Shown: positions 35,160 through 47,951, numbered from the stretch's first letter. The stretch: 64,000 bases of DNA from Ipomoea triloba (GCF_003576645.1 NC_044921.1:25551304-25615303); one strand, 5' to 3'. A program made the numbers and translations. Notes: generated by a model from the sequence alone, not told the origin.

Positions 35160-38100
35160 ATTGAATGAGCAATTATGGGTCCCCAACGCGGCGGGTCTGT
35201 TTCAGTTTCCTTGTCCCTGAAGCAGGCATTTCCATATCAACACCGCACCATCTGTTTAGTGCTTTCTAGAAATGATTGGCCCAAACTTATTTTGAAGGTT
35301 TCTACTCTTTTGTTGTACTTGATGCTTTGCAATACTTAGTTATGATAATAGTTGTGTACTGTTGTCTGTGGATTGGCAACTGGTTTTGGTTTACTTTACT
35401 GTTAGTATTGTGGCTATGCGGTGGACTCGGAATATCTTCTGCTTTCGTAATCCTCTGCTATTTACTACCATTTTCTTTACAAGTATCCTTGCAGTGTAGA
35501 TTGTGAATGGAGATTTTTCTTGAATGCTAATGATAAACCATCTGCTGGCCTTCAGTAGTTTGTACGAGAAAAGTCAATGTGGCTGAATGGCAAGATGAAG
35601 CAGCAGCTGGTTGATGCTGTTTCTGCTTAGCTGTTGGTTAGCATGTTATTGTTGCTGGCAAACTACCATTAAACAAATTTTCTGACTTGTCATGATTGGT
35701 AAGGTTAGAAATCTTGCAAATTACTGAAGTCAAATTGGGATTAGAGCATTTTTAACCTTTTCCTGACTTTAGATTTTGGCCATGGTAAGGAGTTTAAGCT
35801 GTGATCATATAAAAGATGGAAGAAGTTACTGCTAAGTGTAGCTGTTGCAGTTGATTCAAGAACTCAATATGCAGCTATGCTGGTTCTAAATAGGATTGCT
35901 GCTGTGTGCAGTATATATCCCAAAATCAACTGGTTTTGAGATGGTGATTTTATGATCTTACTCTAGTGCTGGCTCATTGTTAGGTATCTTCATTTTATAG
36001 GTATTAGGATGATGGTTTATTGTGTAGGTGTTGTTTTTAATCTAAATATAGCGGGACCTATAATTAAGCTAATGATAGTTGCACTATCTTACAGCATGAG
36101 TTCGCGGCTGTAGCTGTGATGTGATAGCCGATGTTTCTGTAGATTGGTTGTTGCTGACTTGCTGTGTGTACCTTGGTGCTAGCTTTCCAATCTGATGCTC
36201 CTGTTTTTTGCTGTTGATGAAATGCTTTGGTACATATGTTGCTGCTGGATCCTGTGGATTCTTCATCCATTTGCTGAACTTACCACTTGCAGGATTGCAG
36301 GCATTTCTTTGTTTGGAATTTTGATTAATCTTGTGCTGAGTTTCCTTTTCTTTCCAAAACACTCAAAATAACTTGCTACACTATAGACCCATCATCTTCA
36401 CAGCAACTGAGCACTTCTGTTAGGTTGCAGTTCTTTCTAGTTTCTACTGATTTATTGTTTTTAATATATTATTTAAAATACAGCATATAGTATATTAAAA
36501 ATGAATTGTTTGTATACTACAAATAAACATTTATTAGTAGTCTCTTGCAATGTGGTTCATAGTATAATTTGTTGTTTTTCAGTTATGTGGTCTGTTTTGT
36601 TAATATGGTAAACTTGTACGGACGTACGGTAACTTAGATTGCAGTTTGCTATACGCAATGGTTATGATCTTATGATGCACACATTCGAGTTGGAGTGTTT
36701 TTGATGTTTTTCTTTCGAAAAAAATGTTAAGGGCGTTTCTATATTTAAAAATATTTCAAAACTTTCTTTTTTAAGAGAAACAAAAACCTAATATAAGGGT
36801 TTAAATGAAAAAAAGATTGTATCATTAACATTATTATTATTGTTATTATTTTGAGAGCAAAATATTTAATTATTATGTTCTCATGTGTCGTTAATTTGAG
36901 TTTGCTTTATGTGAGAAGAATTAAAAATTCACTTGATATGTGACATGCTCATTTAATGTGTCGTAAGTCGTAACCCATTTGTGGACTACTACGTATTTTT
37001 TATCGATCTTGTTTGGCTCATATTAACTGCATAGCAAATCAAATTTTAAAGAATCTATGACAATGAACCATTCTCCCAACTTCAATGAAAGACCATAAAT
37101 TTGAATATTGAAATAAACAAATATTTAAAATTTGATTTGCTAAGATTAAAATTGTTATTTATTTTTTGAATTATTGTATTATACTACATGGAATTCCATT
37201 TTATACTTACTCACGTGACAAGATATAATAGATTATTTTTATCTCGTGGGTCCCAAGGAAAGTGTCAACATCACATTTTTGTGTGAGGGAGTAAAAAGAG
37301 TATAACTTGGGGGAAGTAGTATTTTTCTTTTTGTATTTGTATAATTAAGCTAATTAAATTAAGTATTTTCTTTAAAAAAAAAAGTATTGTCGTACCTGTA
37401 GTGTGTACATTCTGCAAAGGTGTATGTTGTGACTGAATATTATCTAAACTAAAAAAAAAGGAATAAAACAGAAAAATACTTATTATTGAATAAATATTTT
37501 TTAAAAATAAGTCTTGTGTAGGGATAATGTTAATTGGTCTCAACCACCACAACTAAGCCACTATGCAATTAAACTATAAAAACACAATTGGGCTCGTTCA
37601 AGCTCAAAAAGGTGTGTGTTCTTCCTATGCTGTAAGGTAATATGAGTGACCATTGTGACCACTTCAATTATCTGCCCTTTTAATTTTTTAAAATAAATTT
37701 TGGGCTCACAAAAAACATGCTAAAAAATCCATCAATAACGTTATTCTAATAAATTCACAAATTCACTCTCCCTACGCTTCCATGCCAACCCATTTTACGC
37801 AATTTCGCTTTAACATCCCTATCAACATTAATCTTTATATATATTTTTTTGGTTTTTCCTACCTTATCAAAAAGAGCTCATGCTTGAATTCATCTTGAGA
37901 CTACAGAAAGTATCCCATGCTTCTTTTCCTTTCACTACTGTTTCTTTCAAAATGTCAATGAAAAATGACCTAAACAAAAGCACAAGCATTTCTTAGCAGG
38001 GAAAAATATCTGCTGGACCCTCTATCAATAGAACAGCACCATTGTTCACTGCCCACAAAAACAATCTCCCAAAACTTGCTTTACATACAACACCTTCAGC

Positions 38101-38230
38101 CATTATCATCCCTTCACCAAAAGATAAGCCCACATTCCACCAAAAGATAAACCATAAGTCACTACTTTGAACTTTGAAGGTATATACTACTTAATTAAAC
38201 AACAACATTTCACCATCATATATATATCGA
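35160..38230. other. Intergenic between convergent SC35 and Pumilio genes
   Basis: The 3' UTR of SC35 runs into T-rich sequence (35160-36400) that lacks any recognisable frame. From 36400 to 37560 it is strongly AT-rich. Positions 37750-38230 are somewhat less so and probably include the Pumilio 3' UTR, read leftward. No mobile element with clear termini was found. Confidence 0.4.
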
Positions 38231-41200
38231 TCATTTCTTTTTCAAGATGTTTTGAGACAAAATCTTCTTGCAGAATGGATTGCTTCGCAAAAGAGCCACG
38301 TGAGGCCTCACCGCATCAACTAGCAAAGCGCGGAGTGGTCCCTACAAAGTGAAGGAAGTTTAGAATCATGGAAGACGGAAGCGAGATTCTTTGGAGTAAC
38401 GGGAGAGTTTTGAGTGAAGAAATGAAATTTAGGGATATGAGAAGTGCTTGCAAACCTTGGCGACTCCAAGGGCAGATTGAATGACATAGTTGGCAAAAGG
38501 GTCTTGAAGCAGCTGTTCGAATTGAGGCACTGAGATCAATTCATGAATGATTATTGCCCGGCTTTCTTCGATAAATTTCAAGCACTTCTCGACGACATGG
38601 CTGCTAAACTTTTGCTTCGAGAGGTGTACAAAGTGCCCTTCGAACTGGGAAAGCAGCAGGGAAGCAGCGGAGTGGTTCTTGAGCTCTATGATATATTGGA
38701 TCACGTAATTTCTGCAGCACAGAAGCAAAAACATTATGGGGAAACAGATAAACGCTAAGAGAAGGTATTCAACCACAATGATATGAAAGATGATTACGAC
38801 TAGGATTCAAGGGAAAGGCAATCTCAGCTTGACTCATTTTTGGCTCTGAAATGCCAGTAAGAGTATAAGACAGATAGTGAGGGTTCACATCTTCATCAAT
38901 CATCAAAATCGAACAACATTCTCCTTTCTTTTAATACATGTGATTTGCATTGCTAACTAGCTTCCATGTTATTACAATTACTCGAGATATAAAACCTCTT
39001 ATTCTATGTTCATGAGAGGGCTCAAAGGTTTCCTAGTTCAACTTTAGTCCTGCCAAATAAGCTCTAAAGGTTTGATCCCAACCAAAAAATGTAAAAACAA
39101 TTCTATATTCCATATGTAAAACTATTTCTATGTATTAAAGATGGCTCTAAAGTTTGCCAGTTTAAAGAACAAAAGGATGAAAGTTTTGGGGATTTTGGGT
39201 ATCATAGTATTCCATGTTTCATCTAGCTAGTAGTCATGAGACAAGAAAGCAAGAAAATCAAATATGCTACTAAGGTTTTCTTACCCAAAAGCATCCTGAG
39301 CAAGGATAAGAGCATGAAACGAAATGCATGCCAGCAACTTCTCGCGATGTTTTCCACTTGCATAACCGATGCATTTGTTTAGCACACAGCATCCATACCG
39401 GTGAGTAGCAATCTCAAAGCAGTATTTTGCAGCAGCGTTCATAATAAACTGCGTGGAAAGTCATAGAACCAGCAAAACGATTCATAGCTTACCCAAAAGA
39501 ATAATAACATGCCATATGATAGTGGAAGCATCCCTAATTTAACACACTGAAGTATATATATAGCAACAATATGGAAATGCATGACTTGCTGAATGGAATT
39601 GTGCTTATGCAAAATGATCATATACATTTTGTTCAGAACAAAATTTATATTCAACACGTTATCTTCAGTGTTATTAGTGGTTTTCTTACTTTATCTCTAG
39701 CAACTATGTCAATGTAAAGTGAGAATTATTCGTGTGTTTCTTGTCATGTACAACTTGAGTATATATACTTGCAGGTGATTGATTGTATGGGTTGTTTGTA
39801 TCCCGGGACATCATATACCTTATTATGTTCCTTGCTAAGAGATTGCAAGAAACGCTGCAGGACATGATTCCCGTTAAGATCAGTAGCAAGATCAAGAAAA
39901 CCAGGTTCAAGGGCCTGTATAACTAATGAAATTTCCTGCCTTGTTTTCATTGTATCTATTAGCTTCTGCACAGCACGAGTCCTGATACCACAGCACCAAA
40001 TCGTATTAGTGATAAGAAAACAGGTTTGGGATATGTAAAAAGCTCGATAAGAATAGATAAGAAACCCGAGAAGTATTTACCCATGTGTGTCCAATGAAAT
40101 TCTCACTAGCTGGCCTGGTTCTCTAGTCACCCTGAGCACGATTTGCAACCTCTGCTCATCATTGCAGAAATTCAATAACTTCTGCACTAGGTAGTTCCCG
40201 AATTGATCCACCATAAATTCCACAATATGATCAATGATTCCATCAAATATTAACTGCACATCTTGAAAGGTCCCTTGATCAAATGCCCTCTGTAAAGCCC
40301 TACACCCAAGCTGATCCTTAGCTATTTTACATATATAGTCTTGAACACTCATCAGTGAATTATGGACTGGTTGCGAAGGCATGGGACTAGTAACCGATAT
40401 CCCAAAACCATCACCACGAGAACCTTCACGATACGCCACACTATGTCTCAAATCATCTTGACAAAAGCCCCCATGTTGGCACTCTTCATTGTATGTTTTA
40501 ATATTTTTCTCTCTGAATCTTGGCATTGACGCCTCATTCATTTTCTGAGCCTTTAAACAGTTTAAATTGTCATTAGCATAGCATTTTAGAGCTTCTTCTA
40601 GTGAAATGAAGTTTTGTTTAGAACCAACAGTTTCACAATCCCTTGAATTTGGCCAAAAAGATGGATCAACCATGCCATTTGGCAACCCTCTAGGCCATTG
40701 GTTAAGAACAGGAGTTGAACAGTCATATCCAGAATTCCATCCCTGCCTGTGTTTCATCAACTGAGAACCAATAAATGGGCTTAACAGCTTGTTATCTCCA
40801 TCATCAGTTACAGGATACTGTGATGACCAGAAACCCTCATCACCACTAGCCCCATTCATGAAACAAGGATGGTTCAATCCAAGTCCACGGTTTATCAGCT
40901 CGGAGCGTTGCAAACGGCTTAAACCATTATTACCTCCACCTCCATCATCATTTCCATGAGAAAAGAGACCTTCACCATCACCACCAAAACTTGGTCTATT
41001 CATAACACAAGGATTTTGAAATTCAGATTCTCCTCTCTTCTGCCATTTACTCATCTCCAAGAGATGATCCATTCTCCCCTTCTGAGAATCAGAACAAAAT
41101 GGCCTCACTGAATCATCCACATTATACACTTGCCCTCCAAATGAATACTTATGACTATCTAATAACACTGATTCAGACCCTTTAAGGCTCCCAATATTAC

Positions 41201-41591
41201 ACTTCAAATTACTCCCCACTGTTCCATTCATCCAAACCTCCTCAAATCCCACCCCAGATTCATTTGATCCTAATTTCCCATTACTACCCCCATACTCCCC
41301 TGCTCCCTTCCCAATATTCATTCTGTAAAGATCATCACACAACCCCAGATTCTCTTCATTGTAGCCTTTCAACACCCCAGAAGAACTCAAATGCCCTGAA
41401 ACACTATTCCTGCCATTCAAAGCTTGATTCCCAGAGTGATCAAACGGGAAAAAAGATGAAGACGACGAACCGTCTCCCCAGAGCCCATACCCACCAGTCA
41501 ATGATCTCGAAGGACCCAGTGGCGGAACACCCATTACCACACCATTAACGTACTGATTCTTCACACTCCCTTTTCCTTTAGCACCATACAT
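38231..41591 (-). CDS. Pumilio (PUF) RNA-binding protein
   Basis: This is a PUF-family post-transcriptional regulator that binds UGUA-type elements in mRNA 3' UTRs. It resembles the plant Pumilio group around Arabidopsis APUM7-12. Five exons join in phase to 734 residues: 41591-40081, 39981-39819, 39448-39285, 38711-38456 and 38341-38231. ATG 41591 (MYGAKGKGSV) is used; the codon before it is GTG. The N-terminal ~410 residues are low-complexity, rich in Gly, Asn and Ser. The Pumilio domain (about 414-734) has all eight repeats, with the core words GCRALQ, GNYLVQ, GTRAVQ, GNHVLQ, GCCVLN, GNYVIQ, SSHVVE and ANYVIQ. By the PUF code this predicts a UGUA-U-N-UA-like target. Repeat 5 has Asn where Gln is usual. 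The C-terminus is ILSQNILKKK, a normal family end. Likely cytoplasmic. Confidence 0.93.
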
Positions 41592-43528
41592 CACTGCATA
41601 GGACCTTATACAACAGTATCACGGCAAAATAGATAAATACGGACCTAAATACACAGAAAGAAGAAGAACAAGAAGCTACCCAGAGCGCGAGAGTATGCGT
41701 ATATATGGTTTGTATGTAGATATATATGTGTTTAGATATAAGCGAAGCTGCAATGGAATTTTCTTGGATTTTGGGGATTTTAAGGAGGGGTGGTTGCAGA
41801 TGGATATTCGGTAGAGAATGGAGAAGAAGGTGGGTGTGCTCACGCCATTAAAATGAGGAGCGGAGCATTTTGAAGCTCTGCGTGTGTTGTGTATGCCCAC
41901 TACAAGACGCAGAGAGAAGTGGCAGTGTGCAGAGGAGAAAAAAAGAAACAAACTTGCAGAGAGAAAAAGAGAGAGAGGTGGCTTGGCTGTTGGCTCTGAA
42001 TCTGACAACTATGAACCAATTTTTTGTTTTATTTTTATCAATTTTTGTGCATTAAAAAAGGGATAATTATGAGATGTTGGTTTTGGTTTAGACAAAAAGA
42101 ATTGAACTATATGACAATACTTTTTATAGTCATTTTACATTTATCAGCTCGAAAAAGTTTAATATTATAAGCATATCAACTAGCTTAACAGTTCTTTAAT
42201 TTTCAGCTTCTAATTTATAACTTTTCAGCTTTTGGATACTTTTTAATTTTCAGTTACCTTTTTAAGTTATTTTGCCAAACATAACTAACCTAGTGTCATG
42301 AGTAGACATTAACTATACGAAATGTCTTTAAGTCCAGATTAAGATGTGTGCTTGCAATTGTGACTCCTATACTTAATATCAGTCCAAATAAATACTTCGT
42401 AGTAAAAGTTTTGAGTTTGTGCAATAAGAATGGTGTCGACGAGCACTTATAAAAATATTATTAATAATATAATTTAAATTATTCAATATCACTTCAGTTA
42501 TCTCGTTACTTGTTATTTTTTAGTATGTGGCGTTTTTACATTTTAGCATTGTTAAAAATGTTTAATAGCAACACATATAACGTTGGCATTGCGGTGTGTT
42601 TATAGGATAAGCTCGTGACGATTTATCATGGCTTGGTGTTTTGTTGGAATATAGGTTACAGAAACATTGAACTAGAGAGTGGTTTGGTAGTGAGAGTGGA
42701 GAAGATCACCTTTTGAGGGCACAGGAATGATCTTCGTAGCACATGACTAATGGCATCAAGTCAATCACAAGTAGAGAGTAGGAGTGTATAAAAAGGATAA
42801 GATGTTGTGCATATATAATTAATACAAATGTGAGTGACGTATAAGATGGTTTCGTGTTTTACCATGCTCGAATGGAATGAGACCTATTTTGGCGGCTAAT
42901 AGCGAAAAAAAAAAAAAAAAAAAGCTTCAAACGCACATTGCACACATCCTCTAGGCACATATGATGTGCACACCAGCATATATTTTTATTGTTCTCTCGC
43001 ATACGGATCTCAGAAAAAACTCAATTATCTACACACAAAAAAGGAAGGTTATTAAGGGTGGGTATGGCATAGATCTTATTTGGCAAACACGAGAATGATT
43101 GCCCCTGAGTAAATGCTCTTTTACGATAGATGAATTTAGTACAAGATGATTGCTTGTCAAAAGTTTACAAATTTGGACCATTTAAACATAGAACGTAACA
43201 ACCTAACCATGCGAACCACGCGATGGCCAGCCAATTTTTCAAATTTTTTTTGTGTAATAATAACCTCTTAACAACCATGTTGTGCCAAGTCTTGTTAGCT
43301 TGATTTCTAAGTGAAATTTGTGTCGACATTCCCTAATGAACAAATTGTTCTTGGGGTAATCTCAATTGGACTAAGTTCATTCAATTCGAGTCACCATCAC
43401 CACTGAGATACTATACTACGAAGTATCCGCTAATATATTAAGTAATAAATATTATAGAGCGCCTTATAGGTCATAGTAAATGAAAAATGTCACTTAATAT
43501 TTGCTTTCAGAGATGTAGTATAATAACC

Positions 43529-43690
43529 CAATGGGGTAGCTCAAGTGGCAAGTGAGCTCTCTTTATGGGGAGGAATTTTGGGAGAGCCCGGGTTCAATTC
43601 CCACTCCTATGTCTCTCGGAGCGAACGTGGGTGGACCCCCGACCGTTACATGGACGGAGAGAAAGACCCTGTCAATTCAAAAAAAAAAAT
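43529..43690 (+). mobile_element. SINE-like repeat (family B), second copy
   Basis: It starts AACCCAATGGGGTAGCTCAA, has the box B-like GGGTTCAATTCCCAC, and ends near GACGGAGAGAAAGACCC followed by an A-rich tail. It parallels the copy at 12148 along most of its length. The poly-A tail supports retroposition. Confidence 0.65.
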
Positions 43691-44245
43691 AAAATTACAT
43701 TGACTCAATTTATTTCTTTTTAGACTTGATGGATAAATTTATAGAGTATATGATATAATTTGATAAACTCAATAAATAAAATTTTTATAGGATAATGAGG
43801 AGGTGGGGTGTGAATTTCAGAGAAATTTCAGAAAGAAAGGAGCGGGGGTAAAAACTGAAAAGCAAAGAGAGAGAAAAGGGACAAAAAAGACACACACAAA
43901 AACTGATCGAATCAGCATGCCAGAAATTGGTTATTGAAAAAAATGAAAAGTTGTGTCAAATATAAAATATCTGAGCCAGTCCTTCAACAAATATTGTACA
44001 CGTCACTATTTTTAAATAATTATTTTTCTGGGGGCACATTTTCAAATTATTATTTTTCTTGGGTACTAAGCAAGTATTTCGACCCCAGTTCTGCGTGGCA
44101 ACAATTGCATGATCGTAAGTACGAGGTTCATATTCCTTGGAATTTCCTGACCAACATTAAATTTAGCATTTTTTGTTGTGACAGGATTAATTATTAGTGT
44201 TGATAAGATTTGAATTAGTGATATTCTAAATAAAAATTACGATTG

Positions 44246-44365
44246 TTAATGATCTTGTGGTCTAGTGGCACGAAGTGATTACCTCATATGAGAGGTTATG
44301 AATTTAAGCCCTAATAGGGGTGGTATTAACTTTTTGTGCTTCAGTAGGCTGAGAATGACCGTTGC
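44246..44365 (+). mobile_element. SINE family A copy, diverged
   Basis: The copy opens ATCTTGTGGTCTAGTGGCAC (box A-like), continues with ATGAGAGGTTATGAATTTAAG at the box B position, and keeps TTTGTGCTTCAGTAGGCTGA. The terminal tail is degraded. It looks older than the copies at 25489 and 51861. Confidence 0.65.
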
Positions 44366-44412
44366 TCATAACTAACCGACACAACTAATGAGAATTAATT
44401 ACCCTTCATTAA

Positions 44413-44513
44413 TGTTGAGCATATAATATAATATATAAACATAAATGTGCAGTCCAACTATCAGCTTAGGTTTTTAGTTGGATGGAGCACATACTTCAAT
44501 TTGGTATCAGAGT
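44413..44513 (+). mobile_element. TRIM-like short LTR with tRNA-Met primer site
   Basis: An ~86-bp unit starts TGTTGAGCATATAATA and ends ...ACTTCA, giving the TG...CA ends of an LTR. It is followed three bases later by TGGTATCAGAG, which matches the plant initiator tRNA-Met primer-binding site. No internal coding domain follows. Related copies are at 4579 and 45880. Confidence 0.6.
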
Positions 44514-44644
44514 CATGCAAAAAACAAAGATTATGGTTCACATCTGTTAAGTTTTCCGTTAACTTTTAACTTACCCATTAATTTTTATAAGAAAGGTCTT
44601 AGGTTCGAACCTCATCTCAATCAAATTTAACATAATTAAGTTTC

Positions 44645-45265
44645 TCACTCTATTTTTACTCTTATTAAATTAAATAAATTAGTAGCTACAACAAAAAATT
44701 ATACATATGTATTTCTTTAATTTAGAATTATGTGTCCACAATACCTTTATTTGAAAAAATTATTCATTATCAAAAACTTAAATTAAATAAGAGAAATAAT
44801 TTCATTAGTTATATTGTATTTATTTTCTCTCATGCAAAGATTCTTTACATTCAAATTTATCAATTGATATTCATTATATTATTCATTATCTTATTTTTAC
44901 AATATCTTGTAATTAAATATCAGAGTTACAGTACAAAATAATGTTATATATTTATTTACTAAGTATTTTATTAATACTATGAAAAAAGAAATTTAAAATA
45001 ATTTGAAACTAATTATATTAACTACTTGGGGATTGGTTGACAAAGAGAGTACTCAAATAACCCAACAAATTGAAGCGGAATCACTCTATTTTACTCTTAT
45101 TGAATTAAATAAATTAGTAGTTACACCAAAAAATGATACATATGTATTTCTTTAATACCATGAAAAAAATAAAAAAGAATAGTTTGAAACCAATCATATT
45201 AACTACTTGGGGGATTTGTTGGCAATGAAAGTACTCAAATAACCTATTACCCAGCAAATTGAAGC
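44645..45265. repeat. Direct repeat pair of composite AT-rich segment
   Basis: Two blocks occur in the same order twice. Block one (TCACTCTATTTT, then AAATAAATTAGTAG, then TACATATGTATTTCTTTAAT) is at about 44645-44722 and 45086-45158. Block two (ATATTAACTACTTGGGG, then AGTACTCAAATAACC, then CAAATTGAAGCG) is at about 44996-45078 and 45178-45265. They could be duplicated remnants of one element. Confidence 0.6.
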
Positions 45266-45879
45266 GAGAAACTACCTTTTAATATCTTTGGAATACATAA
45301 TATTTTAAATTTTTATTAATTTATTTAATCTTTTTTCTTAAACTATGGATTTCTTTATCCACAATAACTCATTCAACAATAATGGTTGAATCAAATGAAC
45401 CCCAAGCAGAACACCTAAAGGAAAGTCCATAGCTCCTATATCATAATCTCATTGCATGACGTTGTCATCTATGCTACCAACAATAACCGAATTGCAAATA
45501 ACACACTATCAACAAAAAGAAAGAGAACAAATAGTAAAGATGAAGACAATGACAATGTTACTCAAAATAGAATTAAGAACACTTAGAAAAATTTAAATTA
45601 AAAGTAATATTTATTTAGACTATCATTTTTAGACCAAATATTTAGACTATCGATTTTACAAAGTTGCAAACATTTATTTTAGTAATAATTATAATGAATT
45701 TTCTATATTATCTTGGATTCATATACTTTGAGTTAGATATTTAAATAAAAAAATTTGACATTCAATTACCCATGTATAAACTTCTCCTATATAATCTTGC
45801 ATTGGTATACTTTCAAATATTTATTTAAATATAAACATTGGGCATCAACCCATTCGCGCAATGCGCGTATAAAACTAGT

Positions 45880-45960
45880 AATATAAACATAAATGTGCAG
45901 TCCAACTATCAACTTAGGCTTTTAATTGGATGGAGCACATGATTCAATTTGGTATCAGAT
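45880..45960 (+). mobile_element. TRIM-like short LTR copy, 5'-truncated
   Basis: From ATATAAACATAAATGTGCAG onward this copy matches the unit at 44413 through GGATGGAGCACATGATTCA, then the primer-like TGGTATCAGATCC. It continues GGTCATGGGTTCGAATCTCT. The LTR head is missing and replaced by unrelated sequence. Confidence 0.5.
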
Positions 45961-46911
45961 CCATGCAAAAGGTCATGGGTTCGAATCTCTGCCGCCCAAA
46001 AAAAAGATGTTGCTTGAGCATAACTTAGGCTTTTAGTTTGCTGAGGAGGTCAAAAACAACTTAATGGTACAACGTAAAGGAATTGAAGCCTCCTTTTTCT
46101 TTTTTTTTTTTCCCAAATTAGTGAGTTAGTTGGGTTGCCTTATAACTCTTAATTATTAAATACAAAAATTTGAATTAAAAATTTCAATTTTCTTCATTCA
46201 TCGTAATTTCTTTAGTACATAATCAAAGAGAAAGTAATTAACAAAATTTTGACAAGTGATTTTTAAAAATTTTCGATGAGTCATGTTTGCAATATAGTGC
46301 AAAGTTCTAAATTTAGACGAGGATAACATTTTATTTTCTAGTAAGCTATAGTTGTTGTATAAAATAGAATTTTAGATTTGACTAATAACGCCCTTGTCCA
46401 TTGTTATATAGGACGAGAACTTTTTGTTATTGTTTAAACTTAGGACAGTTTATAGTTATGGAAGATAAGCAATTTTTTTTAAAATGACAATTAACAAATA
46501 ATCACACCAGCAAACAATATAACGGGCAAAATTTATATTAATTGTGATATATTTAAACAATACTAATGTCAAAAGTTGTGTTAACACCCTCTTAGTCGAA
46601 CATGTATTTGGAGCGAAAGTTTTTCATGTCACTAAAAATAAAGAAGACAATTAAACTCAACTCTAATTGGAAAAATTGATCCCCACCCTAGTGGGATGTA
46701 GATAGAATTTTTTTTCGAGAAACGAGGACAGAATACAGAGAGCTTTCCCACTCTGGTCGAGAATAGGGATGCCATCCCCTGCCTTGAACCCCTTCCGGCT
46801 GTCCTTGATTTCTCGAATTATATTTATATATAATAATTAATTATTTTTATATGATATAAAATTATAAATTTAAAAAGTACTTTTATTTGAAATATTTGAA
46901 TAAATGATAGA

Positions 46912-47031
46912 CTAATAAACTAATTAAACCTTATGGTCCGGTGGCATCTGATTACACCACTATATAGAAGGGGTGATTTGAGTCTCAGTAAAGGAAATAA
47001 TGATAAATAAAAAAAGCTAATTAAATATTCA
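46912..47031 (+). mobile_element. SINE family A fragment
   Basis: CCTTATGGTCCGGTGGCATC and GGGTGATTTGAGTCTCAG correspond to the box A and box B region of the family A SINE, truncated at the 3' side and ending in an A-rich tail. CTAATTAAA precedes and follows the insert, a possible short target duplication. Confidence 0.5.
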
Positions 47032-47048
47032 AATATACCAATTTACAT

Positions 47049-47951
47049 TGTCATGATAGCGTTAATGTAAACGGGGTCTACGATTACGCTACGAATACGT
47101 GTGCTACGGGTGGTGAAGGATGTCGCTCGGTGGGTCACCGGCCGACGACTGAACGGTTCGAAGCTATATCGCTCTACGAGTGACGAACAGTAATAAAAAG
47201 TAAGCAAGAGAAAGATGATGATCAAATCGCAAGTGTATTAGTCTAGTACTGATGAGTTCTCCCTCCCCCAAATGAGGGGTGTGATCCCCCTATTTATACT
47301 AAGCAGGTCACGTGAGTACTCAACGGATGACATGCGGATGGTCTGACGTGTCATGTCGGCATTGGTCACCTTGAACAGTCGCTCTGCAGGATCTCCGTGA
47401 CGTGCTCGAGGTGGCAGAGCAATTACTCACAAAATGCCATCACTTGTCGCCTCGAGCATTGCAAACGATTAGAATCTTCGGGGAGCTCAAATGATTCCTA
47501 TAATTCGGAATCTCCTAGCTCCTTAGTAGGCTGCCCGTAGGGTGGCAATAAGTCGCCCGTAGGATGATAATAGGCCGACCGAGTGGTTGTTGACGGAGTG
47601 TAGAGTGGTTGATGCGGACCGACCGAGTGGATGTCGACGGAATGTAGAGTGGTCGATGCGGACCGACCGAGTGGTTGTCGACGGAGTGTAGAGTGGTGGA
47701 TGCGGACCGACCGAGTGGTTGTCGACGGAGTGTAGAGTGGTGGATGCGGACCGACCGAGTGGATGTCGACGGGGTGTAGAGTGGTCGATGCGGACCGACC
47801 GAGTGGTTGTCGACGGAGTGTAGAGTGGTGGATGCGGACCGACCGAGTGGATGTCGACGGGGTGTAGAGTGGTCGATGCGGACCGACCGAGTGGTTGTCA
47901 AGTAGGGTGGTAAAGTGCGCGCGTAGTCCAATTGCGTATTTACCCATCACA
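47049..47951 (-). mobile_element. LTR-like block next to methyltransferase promoter
   Basis: This 0.9-kb block is much GC-richer than the AT-rich DNA on its left. Read on the minus strand it begins TGTGATGGGTAAATACGC and ends ATCATGACA (TG...CA). It has a TATA-like TATAAATAGGGGG at about 47295, followed by a CT- and TTT-rich leader, in the U3-TATA-R/U5 order of an LTR. A 44-bp minisatellite fills its upstream part. No matching 5-bp target duplication and no partner LTR were found, so solo LTR is a hypothesis. Confidence 0.45.
47581..47899. repeat. 44-bp minisatellite, 7 full copies plus a partial
   Basis: Units of exactly 44 bp, each beginning GAGTGG[TA]TGT and ending GATGCGGACCGACC, run from 47581 to 47888, with an 11-bp partial copy after. 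Variants alternate (GTGGTTGTCGACGGAGTG versus GTGGATGTCGACGGGGTG), suggesting higher-order duplication. Because 44 is not a multiple of three, the array leaves long frames open on the minus strand in more than one phase; these are not genes. Confidence 0.97.

Larger units (their letters stand above)
41592..47048. other. Intergenic, 5.5 kb, AT-rich and repeat-laden
   Basis: The first ~300 bp are the Pumilio promoter and leader, with a GA-rich tract at 41930-41985. Beyond that no coding region is convincing. Positions 42140-42300 resemble the AGCTAATT-rich interior of the MITE at 1605. Dispersed elements at 43529, 44246, 44413, 44645-45265, 45880 and 46916 are given separately. Confidence 0.5.

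Noticed and set aside
37271..37552. Minus-strand frame of 93 codons
   Set aside because: Low-complexity AT-rich sequence with no family similarity or splice context.
47498..47950. Two long overlapping minus-strand open frames with repeated RSVRIHHSTLRRQPLG-like peptides
   Set aside because: They are translations of the 44-bp minisatellite in different phases; the repeat has no stop in those frames. There is no start context, splice support or family.
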